Of a DNA stretch of 64,000 nucleotides, positions 31,814 through 41,659 are shown piece after piece. The stretch covers positions 149,512 to 213,511 of the forward strand of contig CACMQB010000003.1 of NCBI GenBank assembly GCA_902615745.1, written 5' to 3'. The first letter of the stretch is position 1. Each line of letters starts with the position of its first letter. The translations under genes and the position numbers were made by a program. The notes beneath the pieces are model-generated. The model worked only from the letters and a program-made list of their open reading frames with translations. It was not told the DNA's origin and did no database searches. Source of the DNA: an uncultured Alphaproteobacteria bacterium (GTDB taxonomy: Bacteria > Pseudomonadota > Alphaproteobacteria > HIMB59 > GCA-002718135).

Positions 31814-32634
31814 TTGTAAATTTTGTTTTTATTAATTTTTGTAAATTTATGTACTATTTCGACGATGTCGGTCAAAGAAAATTTTGTAGCCATCTTCTTT
31901 AATTCTTTACTATACAAATCAATGTTGTCAAAATCTTGATTTTTTGATGTTTGTCTATCAATGACAGCAACAAACTCTCCTTTAATATTTTCTTTATCCT
32001 CTAGGATTCTATTTTTCACACTGCCTGGATTTCCTCTAAAGACAAACTCATTTACTTTTGTAAGTTCCTTACATATTGAAATTGATCTATCGCCTATAAT
32101 ATTTTCTAGGCAATCTAGAAAAACAATTAATTTATGGTTTGAAACAAAAAATACACAAGTCCTTTTTTCTTGAGAAATATTCTTAACAAGATCCTCAATC
32201 TTTTTTTTAGATTTTGGAATAAACCCAAAAAAAGCAAATTCTGATATTGGTAATCCGGATAACTGTAAACTCGATACAATTGACGAGGGGCCAGGCACAG
32301 ATGTAACTCTAATATTATTTGCAATACAATATTGTACTAAATTATATCCTGGATCTGAAATAAGTGGTGAGCCTGCATCAGAAATTAGAACACAATTTTT
32401 ACTTTTTAATACAAGCGTAATCTGATCTATAATTTTATGCTCATTATAATCGTGTAAAGCTATTAATTTCTTTTTAATGCCTAATTTATTTAGTAGTTTA
32501 AGTGAATGTTTAGGATTTTCACAAATAATGATATCACATTCTTCAATTACTTTTACAGCTCTGTAGGTTATGTCTTCTAAATTGCCAATAGGTGTTGCTA
32601 CAAGTGAGAGACCATTAATATCATTATCCATCAT
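31789..32634 (-). CDS. rsmI: 16S rRNA 2'-O-ribose C1402 methyltransferase RsmI
   Basis: LVATPIGNLEDITYRAVKVI, LISDAGSPLISDPGY, VPGPSSIVSSLQLSGLP. Confidence 0.94.
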   Translation of the reverse strand: MMDNDINGLSLVATPIGNLEDITYRAVKVIEECDIIICENPKHSLKLLNKLGIKKKLIALHDYNEHKIIDQITLVLKSKNCVLISDAGSPLISDPGYNLVQYCIANNIRVTSVPGPSSIVSSLQLSGLPISEFAFFGFIPKSKKKIEDLVKNISQEKRTCVFFVSNHKLIVFLDCLENIIGDRSISICKELTKVNEFVFRGNPGSVKNRILEDKENIKGEFVAVIDRQTSKNQDFDNIDLYSKELKKMATKFSLTDIVEIVHKFTKINKNKIYKWLLKLKK

Positions 32635-33898
32635 CTATATACTTATATTTATAATTTCATGTACTCCAGTAAATTTATCTAAACAAGATACAAAAAATAC
32701 TCAAGAAACAACTATTTCTGAAAAACCAATTGAAGATAAAACCGAAAAAAAGGTAATTGAAGAAAAAGAAAGCAAACAAGATAAGCAAAAAAAGATATTA
32801 GACGATATTGTCTTAGATAAAACAATTATTGCTTTATTTGCAAAAGATGACGAGGAAAAAACTACAAAACAATTCTTGAATACCTATGAGTTGGGAATTT
32901 ATAATCTTGGTATAAGTGATGTTGTTATACAAATCGAATTTTTTGAAAATGAAAATGAGCTAAAAAAAATTATAGAAAAAAATTTATTACCTGGAAGAAT
33001 TTTTCTAGGTCCAATACAATCTAAGTATGCAAAGTTTTTAGAAAATTATTGTTCTGATGAAGTAATATTTTTTTCATACTCCTCTAAATCTTCTTTAGCA
33101 AAAGATTGTGTTTATTTAATAAATTTTTTTCCACAAAATGAACTTTCGCAACTTATGTTATATTTAGACGATGATGCAAGAGTAGCCCTTCTTTATCCTG
33201 AGAATGAATATGGATATTTAATAAATAGTTTTATAGATGATATAATTTTTCAAAGCCCAGCAATTTTAGTCAACAGATCTTCTTATAAGAAAGACCTATC
33301 AAATGTAAGAGAATCAATAAAAGAACTAGGAAAATATGAATTGAGAAAATATGAGTTGAATAGACAAAAACAAATTTTATCCTCTAAACAAGATGAAAAA
33401 TCAAAAAAAAGATTAAAAAAATTAGAAAGATTTAAAACGACAAGTGACTATGATTTTACACATATATTAATTGCTGATTATGGATTGAACTTGTTACAGG
33501 TTGCTCCTCTTCTCCCTTTTTACGATATAGACCCTAATATTGTAAAGTTTATGGGCACCGGAGTAATGGATGATAAAACTTTCTTTTATGAACCATCATT
33601 ACAAGGCGCAATCTTTCCAGGGATTCCTGAAACAAGAAGAATAAACTTAATTAATAATTATAAGGAAATATATGATGAAGATTTTTTAAGAATTTCAACA
33701 CTTCCATACGATTTAATAGGGTTAATAAATTTTATTTATTCAAAAGAAAATAAAATTAGTGATGTAATACAACTACTAAATAATCCAAATAAAAAATTTA
33801 ACGGTGTTGATGGAAATTTTTATTTTAAAAATAATATGATCGAAAGAGATCTTAATATATTAAAAATAAATAACGGAAATTCTTTTGTAATTAATTAG
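32570..33898 (+). CDS. LppC/penicillin-binding protein activator-like lipoprotein (start uncertain)
   Basis: Lipobox IFIISC; periplasmic binding-like fold region; neighbour of rsmI as in Alphaproteobacteria. Confidence 0.7.
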   Translation: MSSKLPIGVATSERPLISLSIIYILIFIISCTPVNLSKQDTKNTQETTISEKPIEDKTEKKVIEEKESKQDKQKKILDDIVLDKTIIALFAKDDEEKTTKQFLNTYELGIYNLGISDVVIQIEFFENENELKKIIEKNLLPGRIFLGPIQSKYAKFLENYCSDEVIFFSYSSKSSLAKDCVYLINFFPQNELSQLMLYLDDDARVALLYPENEYGYLINSFIDDIIFQSPAILVNRSSYKKDLSNVRESIKELGKYELRKYELNRQKQILSSKQDEKSKKRLKKLERFKTTSDYDFTHILIADYGLNLLQVAPLLPFYDIDPNIVKFMGTGVMDDKTFFYEPSLQGAIFPGIPETRRINLINNYKEIYDEDFLRISTLPYDLIGLINFIYSKENKISDVIQLLNNPNKKFNGVDGNFYFKNNMIERDLNILKINNGNSFVIN

Positions 33899-34472
33899 TT
33901 AAAAAGTTAATCAATTTTGTTACCGCTATGGACCTGTGGCTAATTTTATTTTTTTCTCTAATACTTAATTCAGCTAATGTTTTATTATAATTTCTAGGAA
34001 TAAAAATTGGATCATAACCAAAACCAAATCTACCCGTAGCTTTTTCAGAAATTTTTCCATCAATTTTACCATTAAATATTAGGTTTTGATTATCTTTAAC
34101 TGTTAGGCTTATTGAAGTTTTAAAGTAAGCATTTTGTTTATTATTTTTTTTAGTACTTTTAATAATACTTTCAAAACAATCCTTATTACTTTTGAAGTTA
34201 TTTAAAAATCTTTTTGAAAGAATACCCGGTTTCCAATTTAAGCTTTCAATGCATATTCCTGAGTCATCGGCAAAACAAGGAATGCTAGTTTTATTAAATC
34301 CATAGTCTGATTTTATTTTTGCATTTTCCTCGAAAGTTTGACCGTTTTCCAATGGTTCTTCACTTATTCCTAGATCATTTAATGAAAGAAGTTCTAGATT
34401 AAAATTGTTAAATATTTTTTTAATTTCAATTATTTTATTTTTATTATTCGAAAAAAATAATAATTGCCTCAA
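33891..34472 (-). CDS. rdgB: RdgB/HAM1 non-canonical purine NTP pyrophosphatase
   Basis: FSNNKNKIIEIKKI, FADDSGICIESL, GRFGFGYDPIFIP, SHRSIA. Confidence 0.94.
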   Translation of the reverse strand: MRQLLFFSNNKNKIIEIKKIFNNFNLELLSLNDLGISEEPLENGQTFEENAKIKSDYGFNKTSIPCFADDSGICIESLNWKPGILSKRFLNNFKSNKDCFESIIKSTKKNNKQNAYFKTSISLTVKDNQNLIFNGKIDGKISEKATGRFGFGYDPIFIPRNYNKTLAELSIREKNKISHRSIAVTKLINFLTN

Positions 34473-34473
34473 T

Positions 34474-35184
34474 TTATTTCAAAGCCTCTTTTTGTTTAGA
34501 AATTATCTCTTTAACTCCAATTTTTGCAAGCGAAAACATTTCTGTAAACTGAGTATCATTGAAAAAAAATTCTTCACCAGTTACTTGAATTTCAGATATT
34601 TCATCTGAATCACAAATTACAAAATTTGCATCTACTTGAGCTTCAGAGTCTTCGTTGTAATCTAAATCCAATAATGATTTATTTTTAACTATTCCAGTTG
34701 ATACTGCTCCTATAAAGTTTTTGATGATTGGTTTTTGAAGATTATAATTATTTTTCAACTTTTCTATTGCCAGATATAAAGAAATAAATCCACCACTTAT
34801 AGAAGCAGTTCGTGTTCCACCATCTGCTTGAATAACATCACAGTCTATTTTTATTTGACGCTCTCCAAGGTTTGAAAGATCCACAATAGATCTTAAGCTA
34901 CGCCCAATTAATCTTTGAATTTCTTGCGTTCTACCTGATTGCTTTCCTTTTGCAGCCTCTCTGTCCATTCTAGTATTTGTTGACCTTGGTAGCATGCCAT
35001 ATTCTGCTGTAACCCAACCTTTGCCAGTATTCTTTAACCAGTGAGGAACTTTTTCATCAATTGTTGCAAGACAAAGGACATGCGTATTTCCAAATTTTAC
35101 TAAGCATGAACCATCGGCATGAATATTAACGTTTTTCTCAAATGAAATTTTACGCATTTGATTGAAGGATCTATCTTTTCTCAT
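34474..35184 (-). CDS. rph: Ribonuclease PH
   Basis: WVTAEYGMLPRSTNTR, RSGRTQEIQRLIGRSLR, CDVIQADGGTRTASI. Confidence 0.96.
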   Translation of the reverse strand: MRKDRSFNQMRKISFEKNVNIHADGSCLVKFGNTHVLCLATIDEKVPHWLKNTGKGWVTAEYGMLPRSTNTRMDREAAKGKQSGRTQEIQRLIGRSLRSIVDLSNLGERQIKIDCDVIQADGGTRTASISGGFISLYLAIEKLKNNYNLQKPIIKNFIGAVSTGIVKNKSLLDLDYNEDSEAQVDANFVICDSDEISEIQVTGEEFFFNDTQFTEMFSLAKIGVKEIISKQKEALK

Positions 35185-35231
35185 ATAAATTTAATAATAG
35201 TAGATAAATATTATTTTTAAATAAAATTCTT

Positions 35232-36278
35232 ATGTCTGATAATGTATATGCACAAATTAATGATAGATCGAAATTAATTTTTAAAAAATTAGTTGAGTCA
35301 TATCTCAAAACTGGGTCTCCAGCTGGATCAGAAACAATTATGAAGATGGGAGGCTTAAATCTTTCTTCAGCATCAATTAGATCTATTCTATCAAATTTAC
35401 AAAAAGAAGGACTTCTTTATGCGCCTCACAGATCAGCCGGGCGAATGCCTACCGAAAAAGGAATGCGGTTTTTTGTTGATGGACTTTTAGAGTTTGGAAG
35501 AATATCTAAAGTAGATAAAGAAAATATTAAACAGCAGTGCTTAACTAAGGGCAAATCTTATGAAGAGGTTCTCGATGTTGCGTCTAAGGCTATTTCAGGA
35601 TTATCAAGTTATGCAGGAATAGTTATCGCCCCAAAATTTCAAAAAAACTTAAAGCACGTTGAATTTATAAGATTAAATAGTAGTCAATTAATGCTAATTC
35701 TTGCTTATGAGAATGGAGAAGTAGAAAATCGCATCATTGAAGATAATGGGAAATATAATAGTTCATTATTAATACAGGCCTCAAACTACCTTACATCAAA
35801 GTTTACTAATAAAAATATTTCGCAAATTAAAAGATTAATACAAACAGAAATAAAAAATTCACAAAATGAACTAGAATTAATTTCATCAAAGTTAATTCAA
35901 CAGGGTATTATAGAAACTCAACCTAATAGTAAAAATCCTTATATTTTTTTACATGGACAATCAAATTTACTCAAAGATGAAATAGTTTCAAAAGATTTAG
36001 ATCAAATACGAAATCTTTTTGATGAAATTGAGAAAAAATCTAGTTTTGTAGATATATTAGAAACGGCAGGAAAAGCAAAAGGTGTTCAGATTTTTATTGG
36101 ATCTAAAAATTTTTTGTTTAAACACTCTGGTCTTTCTATGGTAATGGCCCCATATAAAAATAATGATCAAGAAATTATAGGAGCTATAGGTGTGGTTGGT
36201 CCAACAAGATTAAACTACTCCAAAATAGTTCCTCTTGTTGATTATACATCCAAAATTATTGGAAAGGTGATTGATTAA
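35232..36278 (+). CDS. hrcA: Heat-inducible transcription repressor HrcA
   Basis: LVESYLKTGSPAGSETI, LSSASIRSILSNLQKEGLLYAPHRSAGRMPTEKG. Confidence 0.95.
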   Translation: MSDNVYAQINDRSKLIFKKLVESYLKTGSPAGSETIMKMGGLNLSSASIRSILSNLQKEGLLYAPHRSAGRMPTEKGMRFFVDGLLEFGRISKVDKENIKQQCLTKGKSYEEVLDVASKAISGLSSYAGIVIAPKFQKNLKHVEFIRLNSSQLMLILAYENGEVENRIIEDNGKYNSSLLIQASNYLTSKFTNKNISQIKRLIQTEIKNSQNELELISSKLIQQGIIETQPNSKNPYIFLHGQSNLLKDEIVSKDLDQIRNLFDEIEKKSSFVDILETAGKAKGVQIFIGSKNFLFKHSGLSMVMAPYKNNDQEIIGAIGVVGPTRLNYSKIVPLVDYTSKIIGKVID

Positions 36279-36949
36279 TGGTTGAAAAAAAAGAAGAAGA
36301 TAACCAACAAGAAGAAATTAAAGAGCCTGATTCTGAGAATATTGAAAACGAAGAAGATAATAATGATAGTCAAGAAAACACAGATTCAGAAGAGATAACA
36401 GAAGATGAAAATACAGAAGAAGATAGTTTAGAAAAGGAAATAGAAACACTAAAAGAAGAAAAAATTCGATTACTCGCTGAAATGGAAAATCTTAGAAAAA
36501 GATTTGAACGAGAAAAGGTTGAAACGATAAAGTTTGGTAGCATAAATTTAGCAAGAGATATTCTATCGCCAGGAGATAATCTAGAAAGAGCGCTAGACGC
36601 TTTACCAGAAGATGAAAATCATCCAGAAAGTATAAAAAATCTTATCGATGGATTAAAAATGGTGCTTAAAGAATACAAAAGTACTCTTGAAAAACACGGA
36701 GTCAAAAAAATTGAAACTTTAAATCAAAAATTTGATCATAATTTTCATCAAGCAATGATGGAAGTTGAAAATAATGATGTTGCAGAAGGAACAGTAGTAC
36801 AAGAAGTCCAATCTGGCTATACAATGCATGACCGATTACTCAGAGCAGCAATGGTTGGAGTTTCCAAAAAACCAGTCGCTAAAACAGAAGAAGCTACAGA
36901 AGAAAAAGAAGAAGACAATCCTGAAAATGAGAGTAAAGAAAAGTCATAA
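36278..36949 (+). CDS. grpE: Nucleotide exchange factor GrpE
   Basis: LLAEMENLRKRFEREKVE, FDHNFHQAMMEV, long acidic N-terminus. Confidence 0.95.
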   Translation: MVEKKEEDNQQEEIKEPDSENIENEEDNNDSQENTDSEEITEDENTEEDSLEKEIETLKEEKIRLLAEMENLRKRFEREKVETIKFGSINLARDILSPGDNLERALDALPEDENHPESIKNLIDGLKMVLKEYKSTLEKHGVKKIETLNQKFDHNFHQAMMEVENNDVAEGTVVQEVQSGYTMHDRLLRAAMVGVSKKPVAKTEEATEEKEEDNPENESKEKS

Positions 36950-36994
36950 AAAGTCCTAAATTACTTGTTTTTTTTAATATAAATAGGGAACATC

Positions 36995-37022
36995 CTTGTA
37001 TTTTAAAACTTTTTTCCCATAT
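36995..37022 (+). promoter_or_regulatory. Sigma-32 (RpoH)-type heat-shock promoter upstream of dnaK
   Basis: CTTGTAT-N14-CCCATAT, close to the RpoH consensus CTTGAAA-N(13-15)-CCCATNT. Confidence 0.78.
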
Positions 37023-37074
37023 CTAATGTAGCCAATGTTGATTGGTAAATAATTAAGTAAAGAGGATAAAAAAT

Positions 37075-38997
37075 ATGGCAAAAGTAATTGGTATTGATTT
37101 AGGTACTACAAACTCCTGCGTTGCAGTAATGGACGGTAAGGAAGCAAAAGTAATTGAAAACTCTGAGGGTGGAAGAACAACTCCTTCAATGGTAGCATTC
37201 AGTGACACAAAAGAAAAACTTGTTGGACAATCTGCTAAAAGACAAGCAGTAACTAATTCTGAAAATACTTTATTTGCCATAAAAAGATTAATCGGAAGAA
37301 CATTTGAGGATGAAGCTGTCAAGTCTGACAGCGGACTAGTACCTTATAAAATAGTAAAAGGTGATAACGGTGATGCTTGGGTAGAAGCACGTGGAGATAA
37401 ATATAGTCCAAGTCAAATTAGTGCATTTATTTTACAAAAAATGAAAGAGACTGCAGAATCTTATTTAGGAGACACTGTTACACAAGCAGTTATAACAGTT
37501 CCTGCATATTTTAATGATGCTCAAAGACAAGCAACAAAAGATGCTGGAAAAATAGCTGGACTAGAAGTCTTAAGAATTATTAATGAGCCTACTGCTGCAG
37601 CTTTAGCATATGGTTTAGATAAAAAGAAAACTGGTACTGTTGCTGTTTACGATCTAGGTGGAGGTACATTTGATATTTCTATCTTAGAAATTGGTGACGG
37701 TGTTTTTGAAGTTAAATCAACCAATGGTGATACGCATCTTGGTGGTGAAGATTTTGATCTTAAAATTATTGATTACCTTGCTGACGAATTCAAAAAAGAT
37801 AATGGTATTGATTTACGTTCAGATAAACTTGCTCTTCAACGTTTGAAAGAGGCAGCTGAGAAAGCAAAAATTGAATTATCGAGTTCAACTGAAACAGAAG
37901 TAAACTTGCCATTCATTACTGCTGATCAATCTGGTCCTAAACATTTAACTATTAAATTATCTAGAGCAAAACTAGAAGCTATTGTTGGGGAACTTTTAAA
38001 CCAAAGTTTAAAACCTTGCGAAATGGCACTTAAAGATGCTGGATTACAAGCTGCAGAAATCGATGATGTTATTTTAGTTGGTGGTATGACAAGAATGCCT
38101 AAAGTAACAGAGATAGTAAAAAATTTTTTTGGTAAAGAGCCTAATAAAGGTGTTAACCCTGATGAAGTTGTAGCATCTGGTGCTGCTATTCAAGCAGGTG
38201 TATTACAAGGTGACGTCAAAGATGTATTATTACTTGATGTTACACCTTTATCACTTGGTATTGAAACACTTGGTGGTGTATTCACAAAACTAATTGATAA
38301 AAACACTACTATCCCAACAAAGAAGAGTCAGATATTTTCCACAGCTGAAGATAATCAGAGTGCAGTAACAATTAGAGTATTTCAAGGTGAAAGAGAAATG
38401 GCTGCTGATAACAAATTACTAGGTCAGTTTGATTTAGTAGGTATTCCACCTGCCGCAAGAGGAATGCCTCAAATTGAAGTAACTTTTGATATCGATGCAA
38501 ATGGTATTGTAAACGTTTCGGCTAAAGACAAATCAACTGGTAAAGAACAACAAATCAAGATCCAAGCTTCTGGTGGATTATCAGATGAAGAAATTGAAAA
38601 AATGGTCAAAGAGGCAGAAGAAAATGCTGAAGCTGACAAAAAGAAAAGAGAAGCTGTTGATACTAGAAACCATGCTGATAGTTTAATTAATGAAACTGAA
38701 AAGAATTTAAAAGAGCACGGAGATAAAATACCTGAAGCAGATAGAAATAAAATCACAGAGGATATCGAAGAGCTTAAGAAAGTAAAAGACGGTGAGGATT
38801 TAGAAGCTATAAAATCTAAAACTGAAGCACTTGTTCAGTCATCTCTTAAAATGGGTGAAGCAATTTATAAACAAAACCCTCAAGGTGCTGGACCTCAACC
38901 TGATCCATCTGGTGCTGAACCATCAGCTGATAATACAAAAGATGAAAAAGTTGTAGATGCTGAATTTGAAGAAGTAGACGAAGATAAAAAAGATTAA
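37075..38997 (+). CDS. dnaK: Chaperone DnaK
   Basis: [46 protein letters not shown]. Confidence 0.98.
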   Translation: MAKVIGIDLGTTNSCVAVMDGKEAKVIENSEGGRTTPSMVAFSDTKEKLVGQSAKRQAVTNSENTLFAIKRLIGRTFEDEAVKSDSGLVPYKIVKGDNGDAWVEARGDKYSPSQISAFILQKMKETAESYLGDTVTQAVITVPAYFNDAQRQATKDAGKIAGLEVLRIINEPTAAALAYGLDKKKTGTVAVYDLGGGTFDISILEIGDGVFEVKSTNGDTHLGGEDFDLKIIDYLADEFKKDNGIDLRSDKLALQRLKEAAEKAKIELSSSTETEVNLPFITADQSGPKHLTIKLSRAKLEAIVGELLNQSLKPCEMALKDAGLQAAEIDDVILVGGMTRMPKVTEIVKNFFGKEPNKGVNPDEVVASGAAIQAGVLQGDVKDVLLLDVTPLSLGIETLGGVFTKLIDKNTTIPTKKSQIFSTAEDNQSAVTIRVFQGEREMAADNKLLGQFDLVGIPPAARGMPQIEVTFDIDANGIVNVSAKDKSTGKEQQIKIQASGGLSDEEIEKMVKEAEENAEADKKKREAVDTRNHADSLINETEKNLKEHGDKIPEADRNKITEDIEELKKVKDGEDLEAIKSKTEALVQSSLKMGEAIYKQNPQGAGPQPDPSGAEPSADNTKDEKVVDAEFEEVDEDKKD

Positions 38998-39025
38998 CGC
39001 TCCATAATTTTTATAAGGAGGAGAT

Positions 39026-40159
39026 GTGGCTGATAAAGATTTCTATGAGATACTTGGTGTTCAACGAAATGCCAGTGAAGATGAAATAAAAAAAGCTTAT
39101 AGAAAACAAGCCATGAAATATCATCCTGATCGTAACAAGGATGACAAAACTGCTGAAAGAAAATTTAAAGAAGCAGCTGCTGCTTACGAAGTTTTAAAAG
39201 ACTCAGAAAAAAGATCAGCTTATGATCAATATGGACATGACGCTTTCAAACAAGGCGGGATGGGAGGAGCTCAAGGCTTTGGAGATTTTGCAGGTGGCTT
39301 TTCTGATATTTTTGAAGAGTTCTTTGGTGGGGGTTTTGGAGGACAATCATCAAGAAGACGAGGACCTCAAAGAGGAAGTGATCTTCGTTATAATATGTCT
39401 GTTTCACTATTCGAAGCTTTTACTGGAAAGAAACCACAAATAAGAATTCCAACCTATGTTGGTTGTGATGCATGTGCAGCAACTGGAAGTGCAGATAAAT
39501 CTGGACCAAGTACATGTTCTACTTGTGGTGGTGCAGGTAAAGTTCGATCACAACAAGGCTTCTTTTCTATTGAAAGACCATGCCCTACATGTGGCGGAGA
39601 AGGTTCAAGTATAAAAAATCCGTGTCTTAAATGTTCTGGAACTGGGAATATAAAAAAGCAAAAAACAATTTCTGTTACTATTCCTGCTGGTGTTGATACA
39701 GGTACAAGAATTCGAATAGCTGGTGAAGGTGAACCTGGTGAAAGAGGTGCAGGAAATGGAGATCTATATATTTTTGTTGAAGTTCAAAAGGACAAACTCT
39801 TTGAAAGAGAGGAAGAAAATTTATTTTGTGAAATACCAATTTCAATCACTACTGCTATTTTAGGTGGCGAAATAGAAGTACCAACAATAGAGGGAAAAAA
39901 GGCCAGACTTAATATTCCAGCGGGTACTCAATCTGAAACGCAATTTAGACTACGGGGTAAAGGAATGAGTATACTTCGACAAAGCAGACGCGGAGATATG
40001 TATGTGCAAGCAAATGTTGAAATACCAGTCAACCTAAATAGCAAACAAAAAGATATTTTGAGAGAGTTCGAAAATGAAGGAGGAACCTCAAAAAAACACA
40101 GTCCAAAATCACAAGGTTTTTTCTCAAAATTAAAAGAAGTCTGGGAAGATTTAACTTAA
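39026..40159 (+). CDS. dnaJ: Chaperone DnaJ
   Basis: [33 protein letters not shown], four CxxC zinc-finger repeats; GTG start. Confidence 0.97.
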   Translation: MADKDFYEILGVQRNASEDEIKKAYRKQAMKYHPDRNKDDKTAERKFKEAAAAYEVLKDSEKRSAYDQYGHDAFKQGGMGGAQGFGDFAGGFSDIFEEFFGGGFGGQSSRRRGPQRGSDLRYNMSVSLFEAFTGKKPQIRIPTYVGCDACAATGSADKSGPSTCSTCGGAGKVRSQQGFFSIERPCPTCGGEGSSIKNPCLKCSGTGNIKKQKTISVTIPAGVDTGTRIRIAGEGEPGERGAGNGDLYIFVEVQKDKLFEREEENLFCEIPISITTAILGGEIEVPTIEGKKARLNIPAGTQSETQFRLRGKGMSILRQSRRGDMYVQANVEIPVNLNSKQKDILREFENEGGTSKKHSPKSQGFFSKLKEVWEDLT

Positions 40160-40200
40160 TTTCTTTTCAACTTACGATCACCAAAGTATAAGAAGTTTTT

Positions 40201-41004
40201 ATGGCAAAAATTAAAATAGCAGTTGCAGGTTGTCTTGGCAGAATGGGTCAGGAAATATCGAAACAAATTTTACAAAATAAAAAATTAGAATTTGTCGGTG
40301 GTTTCGAACACAAAAAACATAAAGATATAAACAAACCTTTAAACAAAGTTTCAAGTATACACTCTGCAAAATTAGTTACAGCTAATGCAGCTCAATTAAT
40401 CAAAGAAGCAAATGTCATCATTGATTTTACAACACCTGCGTCTACTTTAGATAATCTTAAAATCGCCTCTGCAAATAAAACAGCTGTTATTATTGGTACT
40501 ACCGGAATGACAGACGCACAAAAAAAGAAAGTAAAAAGTTATTCCAAAAAAATACCTATACTCATGTCTTCTAACATGAGCTTGGGTGTTAACTTACTAT
40601 TTAATTTAGTAAAACAAACGGCAATAGCCTTAAAAGATACTGATTATGATATTGAAATTTCTGAAACTCATCACAAACATAAAAAAGATGCTCCTTCTGG
40701 AACTGCATTATCTCTGGGTGAGTATGCTGCTGAAGGTAGAAAAACTAAATTAAATAAATCAAAAGTTTTAGATCGTACAAAAAAACTAACATCTAGAAAA
40801 AAGGGTGACATTGGTTTTTCTGTTACAAGGGGCGGTGAAATTGCAGGTGAACATACAGTAAGTTTTATTGGTACCAACGATAGAGTTGACCTAGTTCATA
40901 AAGCTAATAATCGATCAATTTTTGTAGACGGGGCTATCGAAGCAGCTATCTTTATTTCTAAAAAGAAAACAGGTCTTTTCAATATGAATGATTTGTTATT
41001 TTAA
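40201..41004 (+). CDS. dapB: 4-hydroxy-tetrahydrodipicolinate reductase
   Basis: VAGCLGRMGQEI, ETHHKHKKDAPSGTALSLGE. Confidence 0.96.
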   Translation: MAKIKIAVAGCLGRMGQEISKQILQNKKLEFVGGFEHKKHKDINKPLNKVSSIHSAKLVTANAAQLIKEANVIIDFTTPASTLDNLKIASANKTAVIIGTTGMTDAQKKKVKSYSKKIPILMSSNMSLGVNLLFNLVKQTAIALKDTDYDIEISETHHKHKKDAPSGTALSLGEYAAEGRKTKLNKSKVLDRTKKLTSRKKGDIGFSVTRGGEIAGEHTVSFIGTNDRVDLVHKANNRSIFVDGAIEAAIFISKKKTGLFNMNDLLF

Positions 41005-41447
41005 TAATAGCTTAATTGTCTTTTAATTCTTAAGTACAAACTTTCCTTTAAATCAGCATGCAAGAAAGTTGCAACTTCAGTTTCTTTATCTGATTCTCTT
41101 ATTGATAACTTGGAAGTATTTTTAAATTTTGTAAAAAAAACTTTAGACCAATAAGTGCTGAATTTAGATGAATGTAAAAGTTTATCACCTTTATATTTTT
41201 TAATAGATATTTCTTTTTGATTAATGTTAATTTCATCCTTAATATTTTTTTCTTTGAAATATAAACGGATTAAATAGAAAATTATCAGATATTCAAGTCC
41301 AAGAAATATAGATACAGGCCATGCACCTTGTATAATAAGAAAAATAGAGAATAATGAAATCCAACTTATAAAAATAATTCCTAAAATTAAAAAAACTGAT
41401 TTAGAACAGCTTTGATAAGGTTTTATATTTTCATTTAATGAATTCAT
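41001..41447 (-). CDS. DUF2244 membrane protein
   Basis: Two N-terminal TM helices and general DUF2244 pattern. Confidence 0.6.
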   Translation of the reverse strand: MNSLNENIKPYQSCSKSVFLILGIIFISWISLFSIFLIIQGAWPVSIFLGLEYLIIFYLIRLYFKEKNIKDEININQKEISIKKYKGDKLLHSSKFSTYWSKVFFTKFKNTSKLSIRESDKETEVATFLHADLKESLYLRIKRQLSYY

Positions 41448-41564
41448 AATTTAATATTAATATAAAATAACCTTTCTGATAAAGGGACATATGTGCACAG
41501 ATATTAAATCGATAATTTGCATTTTATTATCAATTTATAATTGCTTCCAAATCCTAAAAAATGG

Positions 41565-41650
41565 CTAAATTCCTTTGATCTCTTGCTAATTTAGTAAGGA
41601 ACATATAGATGCATCCCCGAAAAAATATTAAGTAATAATCCTTATTTAAT
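41565..41650 (+). promoter_or_regulatory. Structured pyc 5' leader (candidate hairpins)
   Basis: CTAAATT/AATTTAG and competing TTCCTT/AAGGAA pairs; ATTAAGTAA-N6-TTATTTAAT hairpin abutting the GGTGG RBS. Confidence 0.4.
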
Positions 41651-41659
41651 GGTGGCTTG

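Noticed and set aside
35185-35231. CIRCE operator before hrcA
   Set aside because: No TTAGCACTC/GAGTGCTAA-like repeat is present in the short gap
37399-37406. CACGTG core in dnaK as a third parS
   Set aside because: Flanks (AGCACGTGGA) do not match the TTTCACGTGAAA palindrome
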